The notes under the pieces: model-generated | Databases searched by the model: none | What the model was told of the DNA's origin: nothing | The model's input: the letters and a program-made list of their open reading frames with translations, nothing else | Position numbers and translations under genes: made by a program | In this document: positions 1-6,985 of the stretch, piece after piece | How the letters are laid out: every line of letters begins with the position of its first letter | How positions within the stretch are numbered: the stretch's first letter is position 1 | NCBI GenBank assembly: GCA_030841245.1 | Contig: JAVEDG010000256.1 | Location: 1 to 15,348, forward strand | Length of the DNA stretch: 15,348 nucleotides | Direction of reading: 5' to 3' | Source: Actinomycetota bacterium | GTDB lineage: Bacteria > Actinomycetota > Actinomycetes > JACCUZ01

Positions 1-1269
1 GTAGAGGGTGTCGTTCGGGCTCTGGTTGGAATGGTGGACGTTGGGCGGAAAGGCATGGTCGTACCAGCCGTCGGAGTCGTCCCAGGCGATGACGACAGCC
101 GTGTGCGACCACTGCGAGCTCTGTTGAAGCCGGTCGAGTGTCTGCACCAGGAACTGCTGCTCGTCCAGCGGGTCGGAGTTGCCCGGTCCCGGGTGACCGT
201 CCTGGTAGCCCGGTGCCTTCAGGAAGCTCACAGCCGGCAGCTGACCGTTGTCGACGGCCGTCCAGAAGTCGGTCAGGTCGTACTGGTGGTTGGCCTGGTC
301 GGTGGTGCCGATGACTCCGGTTGCCGGCAGGTGGTGCGGGTTGGCGGTGGAGGCGAAGTACTGGAACGGGTCGTGGTGCGCCTCGTAGTCGTCGGCGTCG
401 CTTCCGCTCAGGTTTCGTGTCTTGGACGCACACTTGGCGGTTGCCTCGGAGAGGGGGTTGGTGCGAGCGAATCCGCCCTGGAACCAGCCCCAGGTCACGC
501 CTGAGCCGTTCAGCAGGTTGCCGATGTTCGGGCCTGACAGCGATGCTTCGTTGCGGTTCGTGAAGCAGTCGTCGTAGAACGGGTCCGGGTCGCCGAACAC
601 CGTGCTCGAGCTGACGACTCCCGCGATGTTCGTGGTGGGCTGGTGCTGCACGTAGGCAGACGCCTCCGACGTCCGACCAGCGACGAGATTGAGCGCGCCC
701 GGAGTCGAGGGCCCGTAGGTGGTGCCGTAGGTGTTGTCGCTGAGGGCGAAGTGCTGGGCGTAGTTCCACAGCGCGGTCACCGTGTTGCCGTCGTAGTAGC
801 CCATGACCTGCGGTGCATCGACCGGGACCGGAAGGGCACAGTTGGACCTGTCCGTGCTCTCCACGAAGCGGTCCATGAGGCCACCGTGGGCCGCGGTCTG
901 CTCGTTACCGTACGCGTGGCTCTGGCTGCACGTCTCGAACTGCGTGTGGTCCAGTCGGTGTGGCGGGCTGCTGTTGGGGTTGCTGCCGATCAGGTCGCGG
1001 TTGCCGTTGAGCGGCGTGGGCAGCAGGTTGTTCACGGGCGGCGTGTCGTCTCGTGCCGTGAACGTCGGGGAGCCAGGCGGGTTGGTCGCCACGGGGTAGG
1101 TCCCGAAGTAGTGGTCGAACGACGCGTTCTCCTGGTAGATGACGACCAGGTGCTCGATCGGCGTCGCGGTCGAGGCGACAGCCGTCGCGGGCGACCACGG
1201 GATGAGTGCGAGGACCAGAGTCCCGGCCGCCAGCCCCGACAGAGTCCGCCTCGTGGCCATGAGTGTCAT
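1..1269 (-). CDS. Secreted phosphoesterase (phospholipase C / acid phosphatase family), C-terminus beyond the window
   Basis: Likely hydrolyses phosphate esters (phospholipids or phosphomonoesters) outside the cytoplasm. The first 423 codons are visible and the frame stays open through the left edge. ATG 1269-1267 is chosen because GGGGAG lies 7 nt upstream; a second in-frame ATG at 1260 is possible. Residues 1-33 look like a signal peptide: TRRT at about 6-9 (possibly Tat-type), a hydrophobic core, and cleavage probably after TAVA. Family signatures are VVIYQENASFDHYFGTYP (about 42-59), matching the metal-binding ENxSFDHYFG block, and IAWDDSDGWYDH (about 394-405), matching the WDDxGGxYDH block. 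In the second block the usual first Gly is Ser. The substrate cannot be told from sequence. It is transcribed divergently from tsaB and has lower GC than its neighbours by eye (60 and 67% in the first two 60-base lines, against 77% in one tsaD line), which may mean later acquisition. Confidence 0.9.
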   Translation of the reverse strand, partial: MTLMATRRTLSGLAAGTLVLALIPWSPATAVASTATPIEHLVVIYQENASFDHYFGTYPVATNPPGSPTFTARDDTPPVNNLLPTPLNGNRDLIGSNPNSSPPHRLDHTQFETCSQSHAYGNEQTAAHGGLMDRFVESTDRSNCALPVPVDAPQVMGYYDGNTVTALWNYAQHFALSDNTYGTTYGPSTPGALNLVAGRTSEASAYVQHQPTTNIAGVVSSSTVFGDPDPFYDDCFTNRNEASLSGPNIGNLLNGSGVTWGWFQGGFARTNPLSEATAKCASKTRNLSGSDADDYEAHHDPFQYFASTANPHHLPATGVIGTTDQANHQYDLTDFWTAVDNGQLPAVSFLKAPGYQDGHPGPGNSDPLDEQQFLVQTLDRLQQSSQWSHTAVVIAWDDSDGWYDHAFPPNVHHSNQSPNDTLY

Positions 1270-1308
1270 GCTGTGTCTCCCCATACAAGGAACGACGCAG
1301 CCGCGGTG

Positions 1309-1332
1309 CCGGCGGTTCGCCCGAATCGCCGG
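1309..1332. repeat. 24-bp imperfect palindrome upstream of the phosphoesterase gene
   Basis: The left arm CCGGCGGTTCGC (1309-1320) and right arm CCGAATCGCCGG (1321-1332) match in 10 of 12 positions as inverted repeats with no spacer. It lies 40-63 bp upstream of the phosphoesterase start, where an operator for a dimeric repressor would be expected. It could instead form a hairpin in a leader transcript. Confidence 0.5.
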
Positions 1333-1564
1333 AGCCTCCGCCGCACGCGGCCACAAGCCGCCGATGATCGGTGCTGATGCGCTTGCGGGAGCGGGGACCG
1401 GTGGCTCGCCCTCGGCGAAGCGGCAGTCCGGACAACCCCCATGGGCGCGCCTCCACCCGTGAGCGCGGCCGAGCGGCTGCTTCACCGGCCTGATGCGCCA
1501 GTTGTCCCCGAGTCCCCTCCACTACGCGCTCGACCTGCTGCGGGTGTCAATGACAGTTGCCGGT

Positions 1565-1618
1565 GCTAACCGATTAGGACCAGATCGCCGGTCGACCTCC
1601 GGAGGCACCGGTTAGCCT
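1565..1618 (+). promoter_or_regulatory. Probable leaderless promoter of tsaB with flanking inverted repeat
   Basis: TAGCCT (1613-1618) fits the actinobacterial -10 pattern TAnnnT and ends 6 nt before the GTG start at 1625, so transcription would begin at or next to the start codon. A weak -35 (TCGACC, 1592-1597) can be proposed. The only good Shine-Dalgarno-like string (GGAGG, 1601-1605) is 19 nt from the GTG, too far to serve it, which supports leaderless initiation. GCTAACCG (1565-1572) and CGGTTAGC (1609-1616) form a perfect 8-bp inverted repeat whose right arm overlaps the -10, suggesting an operator. Confidence 0.5.
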
Positions 1619-1624
1619 GCCGCC

Positions 1625-2251
1625 GTGCTGCTGCTGGCTCTCGACACCGCGACTCCGGCCGTGACGGTTGCCGTGACGCGCGGCGTTGAGACGTTGGCCA
1701 CTGCGACCCGGCACGAGCCGCGTCGCCACGGTGAGGTGCTCGCCCCGATGGTCGTCGACGTCCTGCAGGCCGCGGCGCTCGACGCACACTCGCTCGACGC
1801 GGTCGTGGTCGGCGTGGGTCCCGGGCCGTTCACCGGGCTTCGCGTGGGTCTGGTGACCGCGCGCACGTTGGGTGCTGTTCTCGGCGTGCCCGTGCTCGGG
1901 GTTTGCACGCTCGACGCGCTGGCCCTGGCGAGCGATCTCCCCGAGCCGCTGCTCGTGGCGACCGACGCGCGCCGTCGCGAGGTCTACTGGGCGACGTACG
2001 ACGAGCGGAGGGACCGGCTGACGGGGCCGCAGGTGTCGCGGCCCGCCGAGGTCGGCTGGTCCGGACCCGTCGTGGGTGAAGGTGGCACCCTGTACCCGGA
2101 CGACTTCCCGCAGGCCCAGCCACCGAGCTGGCCGTCGGCCCAGCACCTGGCCCGCTGGGTGGAGCAGCGCCGTCCCACCCTGCCACCCGACCCGCTCTAC
2201 CTGCGCCGTCCCGACGCAGCCGAGCCGGGCCCTCGCAAGTCGGTGCTCTGA
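1625..2251 (+). CDS. tsaB: TsaB, tRNA threonylcarbamoyladenosine (t6A) biosynthesis protein
   Basis: Non-catalytic ASKHA-fold partner of TsaD. Together with TsaE the pair transfers the threonylcarbamoyl group to A37 of tRNAs reading ANN codons, in the cytoplasm. The 208-residue length is normal. Diagnostic blocks are LLLALDTATPAVTVAV (2-17), GVGPGPFTGLRVG (63-75, the TsaB GxGPGxFTGLRxG signature), TDARRREVYW (113-122) and the C-terminal PLYLRRPDA (190-198). The GTG start gives the usual N-terminus and sits next to a leaderless promoter. It is the first gene of a packed run: the rimI start follows with a 1-nt gap and tsaD is two genes downstream. The same order (tsaB-rimI-tsaD-groES-groEL1) occurs at Rv3421c-Rv3417c of Mycobacterium tuberculosis. 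Confidence 0.95.
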   Translation: MLLLALDTATPAVTVAVTRGVETLATATRHEPRRHGEVLAPMVVDVLQAAALDAHSLDAVVVGVGPGPFTGLRVGLVTARTLGAVLGVPVLGVCTLDALALASDLPEPLLVATDARRREVYWATYDERRDRLTGPQVSRPAEVGWSGPVVGEGGTLYPDDFPQAQPPSWPSAQHLARWVEQRRPTLPPDPLYLRRPDAAEPGPRKSVL

Positions 2252-2252
2252 G

Positions 2253-2744
2253 GTGCCGGCGGCCGAGCAGATCGCGCCCATGCGGTGGTGGCACATCGGC
2301 GTCGCGGCGGCACTGGAGCGCACGTTGTTCGTCGACCCCTGGTCGGTCGAGGCCTTCTGGTCCGAGCTGGCCGGTGTGCCCGACACCCGCCACTACGTCG
2401 TCGCGCTGGACGGCGAGCAGGTGCTCGGCTACGCCGGGCTGTTCGCCACCCGTCACGAGGCAGACGTGCAGACGTTGGCGGTCGCCGCGGACCGGCAGCG
2501 CGGCGGGCTCGGCGGGCGGCTGCTCACCGAGCTGTTGCAGGAGGCCGACCGTCGCGGCGTCCGCGAGGTGCTGCTCGAGGTCAGGGCCGACAACGTCGCG
2601 GCCCAGCGGGTCTACGAGCGGTTCGGTTTCGAGCGCATCGCCGTACGCCGTGGCTACTACCCGCCGGACGGGACCGACGCGCTCGTCCTGCGCCGCCGCC
2701 CCGCCTGGCCCGGGCCGCCGGGTTCCCTAGGGTCGTCGTCATGA
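2253..2744 (+). CDS. rimI: RimI-type GNAT N-acetyltransferase
   Basis: GNAT-fold acetyltransferase. RimI acetylates the N-terminal alanine of ribosomal protein S18 in enteric bacteria, and actinobacterial homologues beside tsaB/tsaD may act on several protein N-termini. From GTG 2253 it is 163 residues. Features are the N-terminal APMRWW...DPWSVEAFWSEL region typical of actinobacterial RimI (about 8-39), the acetyl-CoA loop Q82-R-G-G85-L-G87, and RADNVAAQRVYERFGFE (111-127) with the conserved Asn and the catalytic-type Tyr. GTG 2253 is preferred over ATG 2280 because the latter removes the start of the first conserved strand. The start is 1 nt after the tsaB stop and the stop overlaps the next start (ATGA), so translation is probably coupled. 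The Pro/Gly/Ser-rich last 15 residues look like an unstructured tail. Confidence 0.92.
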   Translation: MPAAEQIAPMRWWHIGVAAALERTLFVDPWSVEAFWSELAGVPDTRHYVVALDGEQVLGYAGLFATRHEADVQTLAVAADRQRGGLGGRLLTELLQEADRRGVREVLLEVRADNVAAQRVYERFGFERIAVRRGYYPPDGTDALVLRRRPAWPGPPGSLGSSS

Positions 2745-3634
2745 CCTCCGGTCCGGCACTGCGGCTCGCCCTGGCGACATCGGCTGCGATGTTCGACCAC
2801 GACGAGGACGGCCCGCCGCTGCTAGAGGCCCTGGCGCGCGCCGGCGTGGCGGGCACACCCGAGGTGTGGGACGACGAGGCCGTCGACTGGGCGTCGTACG
2901 ACGCCGTCGTGGTCCGCTCCACCTGGGACTACGTCCCGCGGCGCGACGACTACCTCGCCTGGGCCGAGCACGTCGAGTCCGTCGGCCGCCTCGTCAACGC
3001 CGCGGAGGTGCTGCGCTGGAACACCGACAAGACCTACCTGGCCCGGCTGGCCGAGCAGGGCCTGCCGGTCGTGCCCACGACCTGGCTCCGCCCTGGTGAC
3101 GACGTCGCGCTCCCGCAGTCGGGGGAGTACGTCGTCAAGCCGGCGGTGTCGGCCGGGTCCAAGGACACCAACCGGTACCGCGAAGGTCACGACGAGCTCG
3201 CCCTCTCGCACGTCCACGGCCTGCTCGACGCCGGGCGGACCGCCATGGTCCAGCCCTACCTGGACGGCGTCGACAGCCATGGCGAGACGGCGCTGCTGTT
3301 CTTCGGCGGCCGCTACAGCCACGCGATCCGCAAGGGACCTCTGCTGGAGCCGGCGATGGCCTTCGTCGAGGGGGCGTTCAAGGAGGAACAGATCGTGGTG
3401 CGCGACCCCTCGGACGTGGAGCGCGGCATTGCCGAGCAGGTGCTCGACGCGCTGCCCTGGCCGCGGCAGGAGCTCGGGTACGCCAGGGTCGACCTGGTCC
3501 CCTCGCCCGGCGGGCCGGTGCTGCTCGAGCTCGAGCTGACCGAGCCCTCGATGTTCCTGGTCCGCGACGGGGCCGGCGGCCGCCTCGCGGGCGACCGCTT
3601 CGCCGCCGCGCTGGCGCGCTTGGTGACGGCGTGA
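2741..3634 (+). CDS. ATP-grasp domain protein (RimK/DcsG-like ligase), substrate unknown
   Basis: ATP-grasp enzymes activate a carboxylate as an acyl phosphate and join it to an amine or thiol nucleophile. This 297-residue protein has RSTWDY (59-64), the NTDKTYLARL segment (94-103), the ATP-binding block VVKPAVSAGSKDTNRY (131-146), VQPYLDG (170-176), GETALLFF (181-188), GYARVDLV (246-253) and the Mg2+-binding ELELTEPSMFL (263-273). These resemble the standalone ATP-grasp group that includes DcsG of cycloserine biosynthesis, but the exact reaction cannot be assigned. The start ATG overlaps the rimI stop (ATGA) and the stop overlaps the tsaD start (GTGA), so it is translationally embedded in the t6A gene run. 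M. tuberculosis has rimI directly followed by tsaD, so this gene looks inserted without breaking the coupling. Confidence 0.85.
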   Translation: MTSGPALRLALATSAAMFDHDEDGPPLLEALARAGVAGTPEVWDDEAVDWASYDAVVVRSTWDYVPRRDDYLAWAEHVESVGRLVNAAEVLRWNTDKTYLARLAEQGLPVVPTTWLRPGDDVALPQSGEYVVKPAVSAGSKDTNRYREGHDELALSHVHGLLDAGRTAMVQPYLDGVDSHGETALLFFGGRYSHAIRKGPLLEPAMAFVEGAFKEEQIVVRDPSDVERGIAEQVLDALPWPRQELGYARVDLVPSPGGPVLLELELTEPSMFLVRDGAGGRLAGDRFAAALARLVTA

Positions 3635-4683
3635 CCGGGGGACCACTGGTGCTCGGCATCGAGACGTCCTGCGACGAGACCGGAGTCGGACTGGTCCGCG
3701 GCCGTCACCACCTGCTGGCGGAGGCGCTGGCCTCCAGCGTCGAGGAGCACGCCCGCTTCGGCGGGGTCGTCCCCGAGGTCGCCAGCCGGGCTCACCTCGA
3801 GGCGATGCTGCCGATGCTCGAGCTGGCGTGCACGAAGGCCCGGGTCCGCCTCGACGACGTCGATGCCGTCGCGGTCACCAGTGGTCCCGGCCTCGCGGGC
3901 GCACTGCTGGTCGGCGTGGCGGCGGCCAAGGCGCTGACGGTGGGGCTCGGCAAGCCGCTGTACGGCGTCAACCACCTGGCCGCCCACGTCGCGGTTGACC
4001 AGCTGGAGCACGGCCCGCTGCCCGAGCCGACCATTGCGCTGCTCGTCTCGGGAGGGCACTCGTCGCTGCTGCTCGTCGAGGACGTGACCGCCGCCGTGAC
4101 GCCGCTGGGAGCGACGATCGACGACGCAGCCGGTGAGGCGTTCGACAAGGTGGCACGGGTGCTCGGCCTGCCCTTCCCGGGGGGCCCGCACATCGACCGG
4201 GAGGCACGGAGCGGCGACCCGGCGTACGTCGACTTCCCGCGTGGCCTGACCGGGCCCCGTGACCTGGCGGGGCACCGCTACGACTTCTCGTTCTCCGGGC
4301 TCAAGACCGCGGTCGCCCGCTGGGTCGAGACGCGAGAGCGCGCCGGCGAGCCGGTGCCGGTACCCGACGTCGCGGCAGCCTTCCAGGAGGCGGTCGTGGA
4401 CGTGCTCACCCGCAAGGCCGTGCTCGCTTGCACGGAACGCGGTGTCGACCACCTGCTGATCGGTGGCGGTGTCGCGGCCAACTCGCGGCTGAGGGCGGTG
4501 GCCGCGCAACGATGCGCCGACGCAGGCCTGACCCTGCGGGTCCCGCGGCCGGCACTGTGCACCGACAACGGCGCCATGGTCGCCGCGCTCGGTGCCGAGC
4601 TGGTGTCCCGTGGTGCCGCCGCGTCCCCGCTCGACCTGCCGGCCGACTCGGCGCTGCCGGTGACGGAGGTCGTGGCCAGGTGA
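3631..4683 (+). CDS. tsaD: TsaD, tRNA N6-threonylcarbamoyltransferase catalytic subunit
   Basis: Catalyses transfer of threonylcarbamoyl from threonylcarbamoyl-AMP to A37 of tRNA, working with TsaB and TsaE (Kae1/Qri7/Gcp family). At 350 residues it is full length. Visible signatures are LGIETSCDETGVGLV (8-22), SGPGLAGALLVG (84-95), the metal-binding H115-x3-H119 in NHLAAH, LVSGGHSSLL (138-147), DDAAGEAFDKVAR (164-176), FSFSGLKTAV (219-228), GGGVAANSRLR (278-288) and CTDNGAM with the metal-binding Asp312. The usual HLEGH-type loop reads HLAAH here, with both histidines kept. The GTG start overlaps the ATP-grasp stop by 4 nt (GTGA), indicating translational coupling. The exchanger gene follows after 7 nt. 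No tsaE is in the window. Confidence 0.97.
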   Translation: MTGGPLVLGIETSCDETGVGLVRGRHHLLAEALASSVEEHARFGGVVPEVASRAHLEAMLPMLELACTKARVRLDDVDAVAVTSGPGLAGALLVGVAAAKALTVGLGKPLYGVNHLAAHVAVDQLEHGPLPEPTIALLVSGGHSSLLLVEDVTAAVTPLGATIDDAAGEAFDKVARVLGLPFPGGPHIDREARSGDPAYVDFPRGLTGPRDLAGHRYDFSFSGLKTAVARWVETRERAGEPVPVPDVAAAFQEAVVDVLTRKAVLACTERGVDHLLIGGGVAANSRLRAVAAQRCADAGLTLRVPRPALCTDNGAMVAALGAELVSRGAAASPLDLPADSALPVTEVVAR

Positions 4684-4690
4684 CGGGCTC

Positions 4691-5632
4691 GTGATCGGCC
4701 TGCTGCTGCTGGCCGTCTCGGCCGTCCTGCTGATCGTGGGGGCCGAGCTCTTCGTGGAGAACGCTGCCGGAGCCGCGACGCGGCTCGGGGTCACCGTGAT
4801 CGCGGTCGGGGTGCTGCTGGCCGGAGCCGAGCCGGAGGAGCTGCTCACCGCGGTGATCGCGGCCGGTCGGGGCCGCCCCGAGCTGGCCGCCGGCGACGCC
4901 ATCGGTGCCAACGTCACCATGCTCACGGCCTGCCTGGGCCTCGCCGCCGTGGTGCGCCCGCTGCACCTGAGCCGCCGGGTCCGCCAGTACGCCGGGCTCT
5001 CCACGGTGGCCGGGGTCATCGCGCTGGTCGCCCTGGCCGGCGGCCACCTCGGCCGGATCGAGGGGCTGGTGCTCGTGGCCGGCTACGTCCTGCTGGTCGG
5101 CCTGGTCTGGTGGCGCGAGCGCGAGCCGCCGCGGCTCGGCGAGCTCGCCGAGCTGGGCGGGCACGAGGACGGCGGGGAGGCCGGCTCAGCCCGCTCGCCG
5201 GCCGTCTCGATGCTCCTCGTGCTGGCGGGACTCGCCGTCATGTTGGTCGGCGGCGACGTCGCGGTCGAAGGTGCCGTCCGGGTGGTCGACGCGCTGGGCC
5301 GCTCCGACTCCGCTGTCGGACTGACTGCGCTGGCCCTGGCGACCACTGCCGAGCTCTTCGCCCTGGTCCTGACCGCGATGCGGCACGAGCTGCCCGAGCT
5401 GGCCGTGGCCGGTGTCGTCGGGTCCGCGGCGTACAACGCCACTGCGACCCTCGGGGCGGCCGCACTCACCCGACCGCTCGACGTCCCGGCCGGACTGGCG
5501 TGGACGGCGGCCGTCGCGGCCGCGCTCCCGCTCGTCGTGCTCGCGCTGGCCTGGCGCGGCCGGCTCGGCCGGCCCGCGGGAGCGCTGCTGCTGGCCGGAT
5601 ACGCCGGCTACGTCGTGCTCGTGCTGCGCTGA
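4691..5632 (+). CDS. Divergent CaCA-type sodium/calcium exchanger-like membrane protein
   Basis: A 313-residue integral membrane protein with about ten hydrophobic segments in two homologous halves separated by a charged cytoplasmic-type linker (about 141-170). The layout matches the Na+/Ca2+ exchanger superfamily (YrbG-like). The first alpha-repeat is at about 17-80 (GAELFVENAA, then LLAGAEPEELL, then GDAIGANVTM) and the second at about 186-256 (GGDVAVEGA, then ALATTAELFALV, then GSAAYNATATLG). The canonical ion-binding GTSxPE and GSNxxN motifs are altered in both repeats: AEPEE and TTAELF keep a glutamate but lose the usual Ser/Pro pattern. Transport of Ca2+ is therefore uncertain. GTG 4691 is 7 nt after tsaD, so it is probably co-transcribed. 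Its tail overlaps the convergent methyltransferase gene by 25 nt. Confidence 0.75.
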   Translation: MIGLLLLAVSAVLLIVGAELFVENAAGAATRLGVTVIAVGVLLAGAEPEELLTAVIAAGRGRPELAAGDAIGANVTMLTACLGLAAVVRPLHLSRRVRQYAGLSTVAGVIALVALAGGHLGRIEGLVLVAGYVLLVGLVWWREREPPRLGELAELGGHEDGGEAGSARSPAVSMLLVLAGLAVMLVGGDVAVEGAVRVVDALGRSDSAVGLTALALATTAELFALVLTAMRHELPELAVAGVVGSAAYNATATLGAAALTRPLDVPAGLAWTAAVAAALPLVVLALAWRGRLGRPAGALLLAGYAGYVVLVLR

Positions 5633-6822
5633 GCAACCGGCGGCACCGGGTCGACGAGCAGCGCGGTCTGCTTGCCTGCCACCCGCGTGAGGACCAGGGT
5701 GGCCTCGCGGTCCCCGCTCAGGTCCAGCCGGTGGCGCAGCTCGGAGGGCTCGACGGCCGTCCCCCGCTTCTTGATGGTCAGCCGGCCCACGCCCCGCGCC
5801 CGCAGAAGGGCCCGCAGCCGCTTGAGCTGGAACGGCAGCGTGTCGCGCACCTCGTAGCACCGGGCGAACGGTGTCCGGGCCGGATCGTCAGCGGCGATGT
5901 AGGCGATCGTCGGGTCGAGCAGGCTCCCGCCGGTCAGCGCCGCCACCTCGGCGACCAGCCCCGCGCGGATGACCGCGCCGTCGGGCTCGAGCAGATATCG
6001 CCGGACCGGGCCGGGCGGCACCGGCCGGGCGGGGTCGCCGACGAGGGTCGCCCCGGAGGGCAGCAGGGTCGCCCGTCGGCGTACGCCCGGCTGGGCCAGC
6101 GGGCCGAACCACAGCGCGCACTCGAGCACGTCGCCCCGCTCGGACACCCACTCGGCCTCCGCGGCGAGGGGCAGAGCCGCATGCGGGATGCCAGGGGCGA
6201 CCTTGGCGCCGGTCGCCGGCACGCGCGCGGCCAGCTCGGTGACGAAGTCGAACGGCGGGGAGTAGGCCGCCGGGTCGAAGCGGCGGCGACCGTCGCCGCG
6301 CCGGCTCGGGTCCACGAATGCAGCCGTGACGCCGCCCAGCGCGAGCCCGGTCACGTCGGCGCACTGCACGTCGACGTGGTCGACCTGCAAGGCCGTGACG
6401 TTGGCCCGGGCGACCGCAGCGGTGACCGGGTCGCGGTCCACGCCGAGCACGCGACCTCCGGCCGCGCTCGCCAGCGCGGCCAGGTCGGACCCGATGCCGC
6501 AGCACAGGTCGGCGACCAGGCCTTCCGCACCGGCCGCCCCTTCGTAGCGCCGCGCCCGGTGGGCGGCCACCGTGGCCCGGCTGGCCTGCTCGAGACCGTC
6601 AGGGGTGAAGTACATGCGGCCCGCCCGCTCGCCGAGCCGGCCCAGCGCGCGGGCCCTCAGCCGGGCCTGGGTGAGCGCCGTGGCGACCAGGCCGGGGTCG
6701 TGCCCCGCGGCCCGCAGCCGTCGCGCCACCGCGAGCGTGGTGCCCTCGTCGTACGGCGGCAGGCCGGCGAGCAGGGCCTGGCCCTCCGCGCCGAGCAGCG
6801 CGTCGAGATCCGCGAGCTCCAC
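5608..6822 (-). CDS. Class I SAM-dependent methyltransferase with THUMP-like C-terminal domain
   Basis: Probable cytoplasmic RNA-directed methyltransferase; the target is unknown. From GTG 6822 it is 404 residues. The N-terminal helical region (1-95) contains RMYFTPDGLEQAS. The Rossmann SAM-binding core has ADLCCGIGSDLAALA (104-118), LGVDRDPVTAAVARAN (126-141) and AFVDPSRRGDGRRR (168-181), where DPSRRG takes the place of the usual catalytic motif IV. The C-terminal block RLTIKKRGTAVEPSELRHRL (347-366) is typical of the THUMP-like domain at the end of this actinobacterial family. The GTG is preceded by AGGA with 7-8 nt spacing and begins the conserved region. The longer open frame upstream to 6993 crosses the leader of the GGDEF gene and looks non-coding. 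It is divergent from the GGDEF gene and convergent with the exchanger. Confidence 0.88.
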   Translation of the reverse strand: MELADLDALLGAEGQALLAGLPPYDEGTTLAVARRLRAAGHDPGLVATALTQARLRARALGRLGERAGRMYFTPDGLEQASRATVAAHRARRYEGAAGAEGLVADLCCGIGSDLAALASAAGGRVLGVDRDPVTAAVARANVTALQVDHVDVQCADVTGLALGGVTAAFVDPSRRGDGRRRFDPAAYSPPFDFVTELAARVPATGAKVAPGIPHAALPLAAEAEWVSERGDVLECALWFGPLAQPGVRRRATLLPSGATLVGDPARPVPPGPVRRYLLEPDGAVIRAGLVAEVAALTGGSLLDPTIAYIAADDPARTPFARCYEVRDTLPFQLKRLRALLRARGVGRLTIKKRGTAVEPSELRHRLDLSGDREATLVLTRVAGKQTALLVDPVPPVAQRSTSTT

Positions 6823-6939
6823 CCGGCGATCCTGCCCGAGCCGGCTGCCCCGGGGTGGTGCACCCGGCCAGGTCCCGCGCGAAGGCCGCTGTAGTCGGCT
6901 CCCATCCGTGCCGATGAGCCGGAAAGGACCAGCCGAGGC

Positions 6940-6956
6940 GTCCTGCCTTGCAGGAC
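6940..6956. repeat. Perfect 7-bp palindrome (hairpin or operator) before the GGDEF gene
   Basis: GTCCTGC (6940-6946), spacer CTT, GCAGGAC (6950-6956). It sits 30-46 bp upstream of the GGDEF start and 118-134 bp upstream of the divergent methyltransferase start. It could be an operator or a stem-loop in the GGDEF leader. A weaker 6-bp inverted repeat (CGGCTC 6896-6901, GAGCCG 6916-6921) lies beside it. Confidence 0.45.
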
Positions 6957-6985
6957 CGGCCCAGCAGCATGAGGGAGACAGTGGG

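Larger units (their letters stand above)
1270..1624. other. 355-bp divergent intergenic region between the phosphoesterase and tsaB
   Basis: No credible gene is seen here: open frames crossing it lack a ribosome-binding site and continue as antisense of the phosphoesterase. It holds a 24-bp imperfect palindrome (1309-1332), a small palindrome CCGAT-G-ATCGG (1361-1371), an 8-bp inverted repeat (1565-1572 and 1609-1616) and a promoter-like -10 just before tsaB. Actinobacterial relatives often have tsaE and alr immediately before tsaB, but neither is present here. Confidence 0.7.

Noticed and set aside
905..1522. 205-codon minus-strand open frame extending into the intergenic region before tsaB
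   Set aside because: It overlaps the well-supported phosphoesterase in a different frame, and its product is low-complexity Arg/Gly/Pro.
3313..5019. 568-codon open frame on the minus strand opposite tsaD
   Set aside because: Antisense of tsaD and its neighbours. Long antisense frames are normal at this GC content; it has no ribosome-binding site and no recognisable domains.
5110..6894. 594-codon plus-strand open frame
   Set aside because: It overlaps the exchanger in another frame and runs antisense to the methyltransferase; its Arg-rich translation has no domain signal.
6572..6985. Possible N-terminal extension of the GGDEF protein
   Set aside because: The stretch is antisense to the methyltransferase gene, and ATG 6986 has its own GAGGGAG site.
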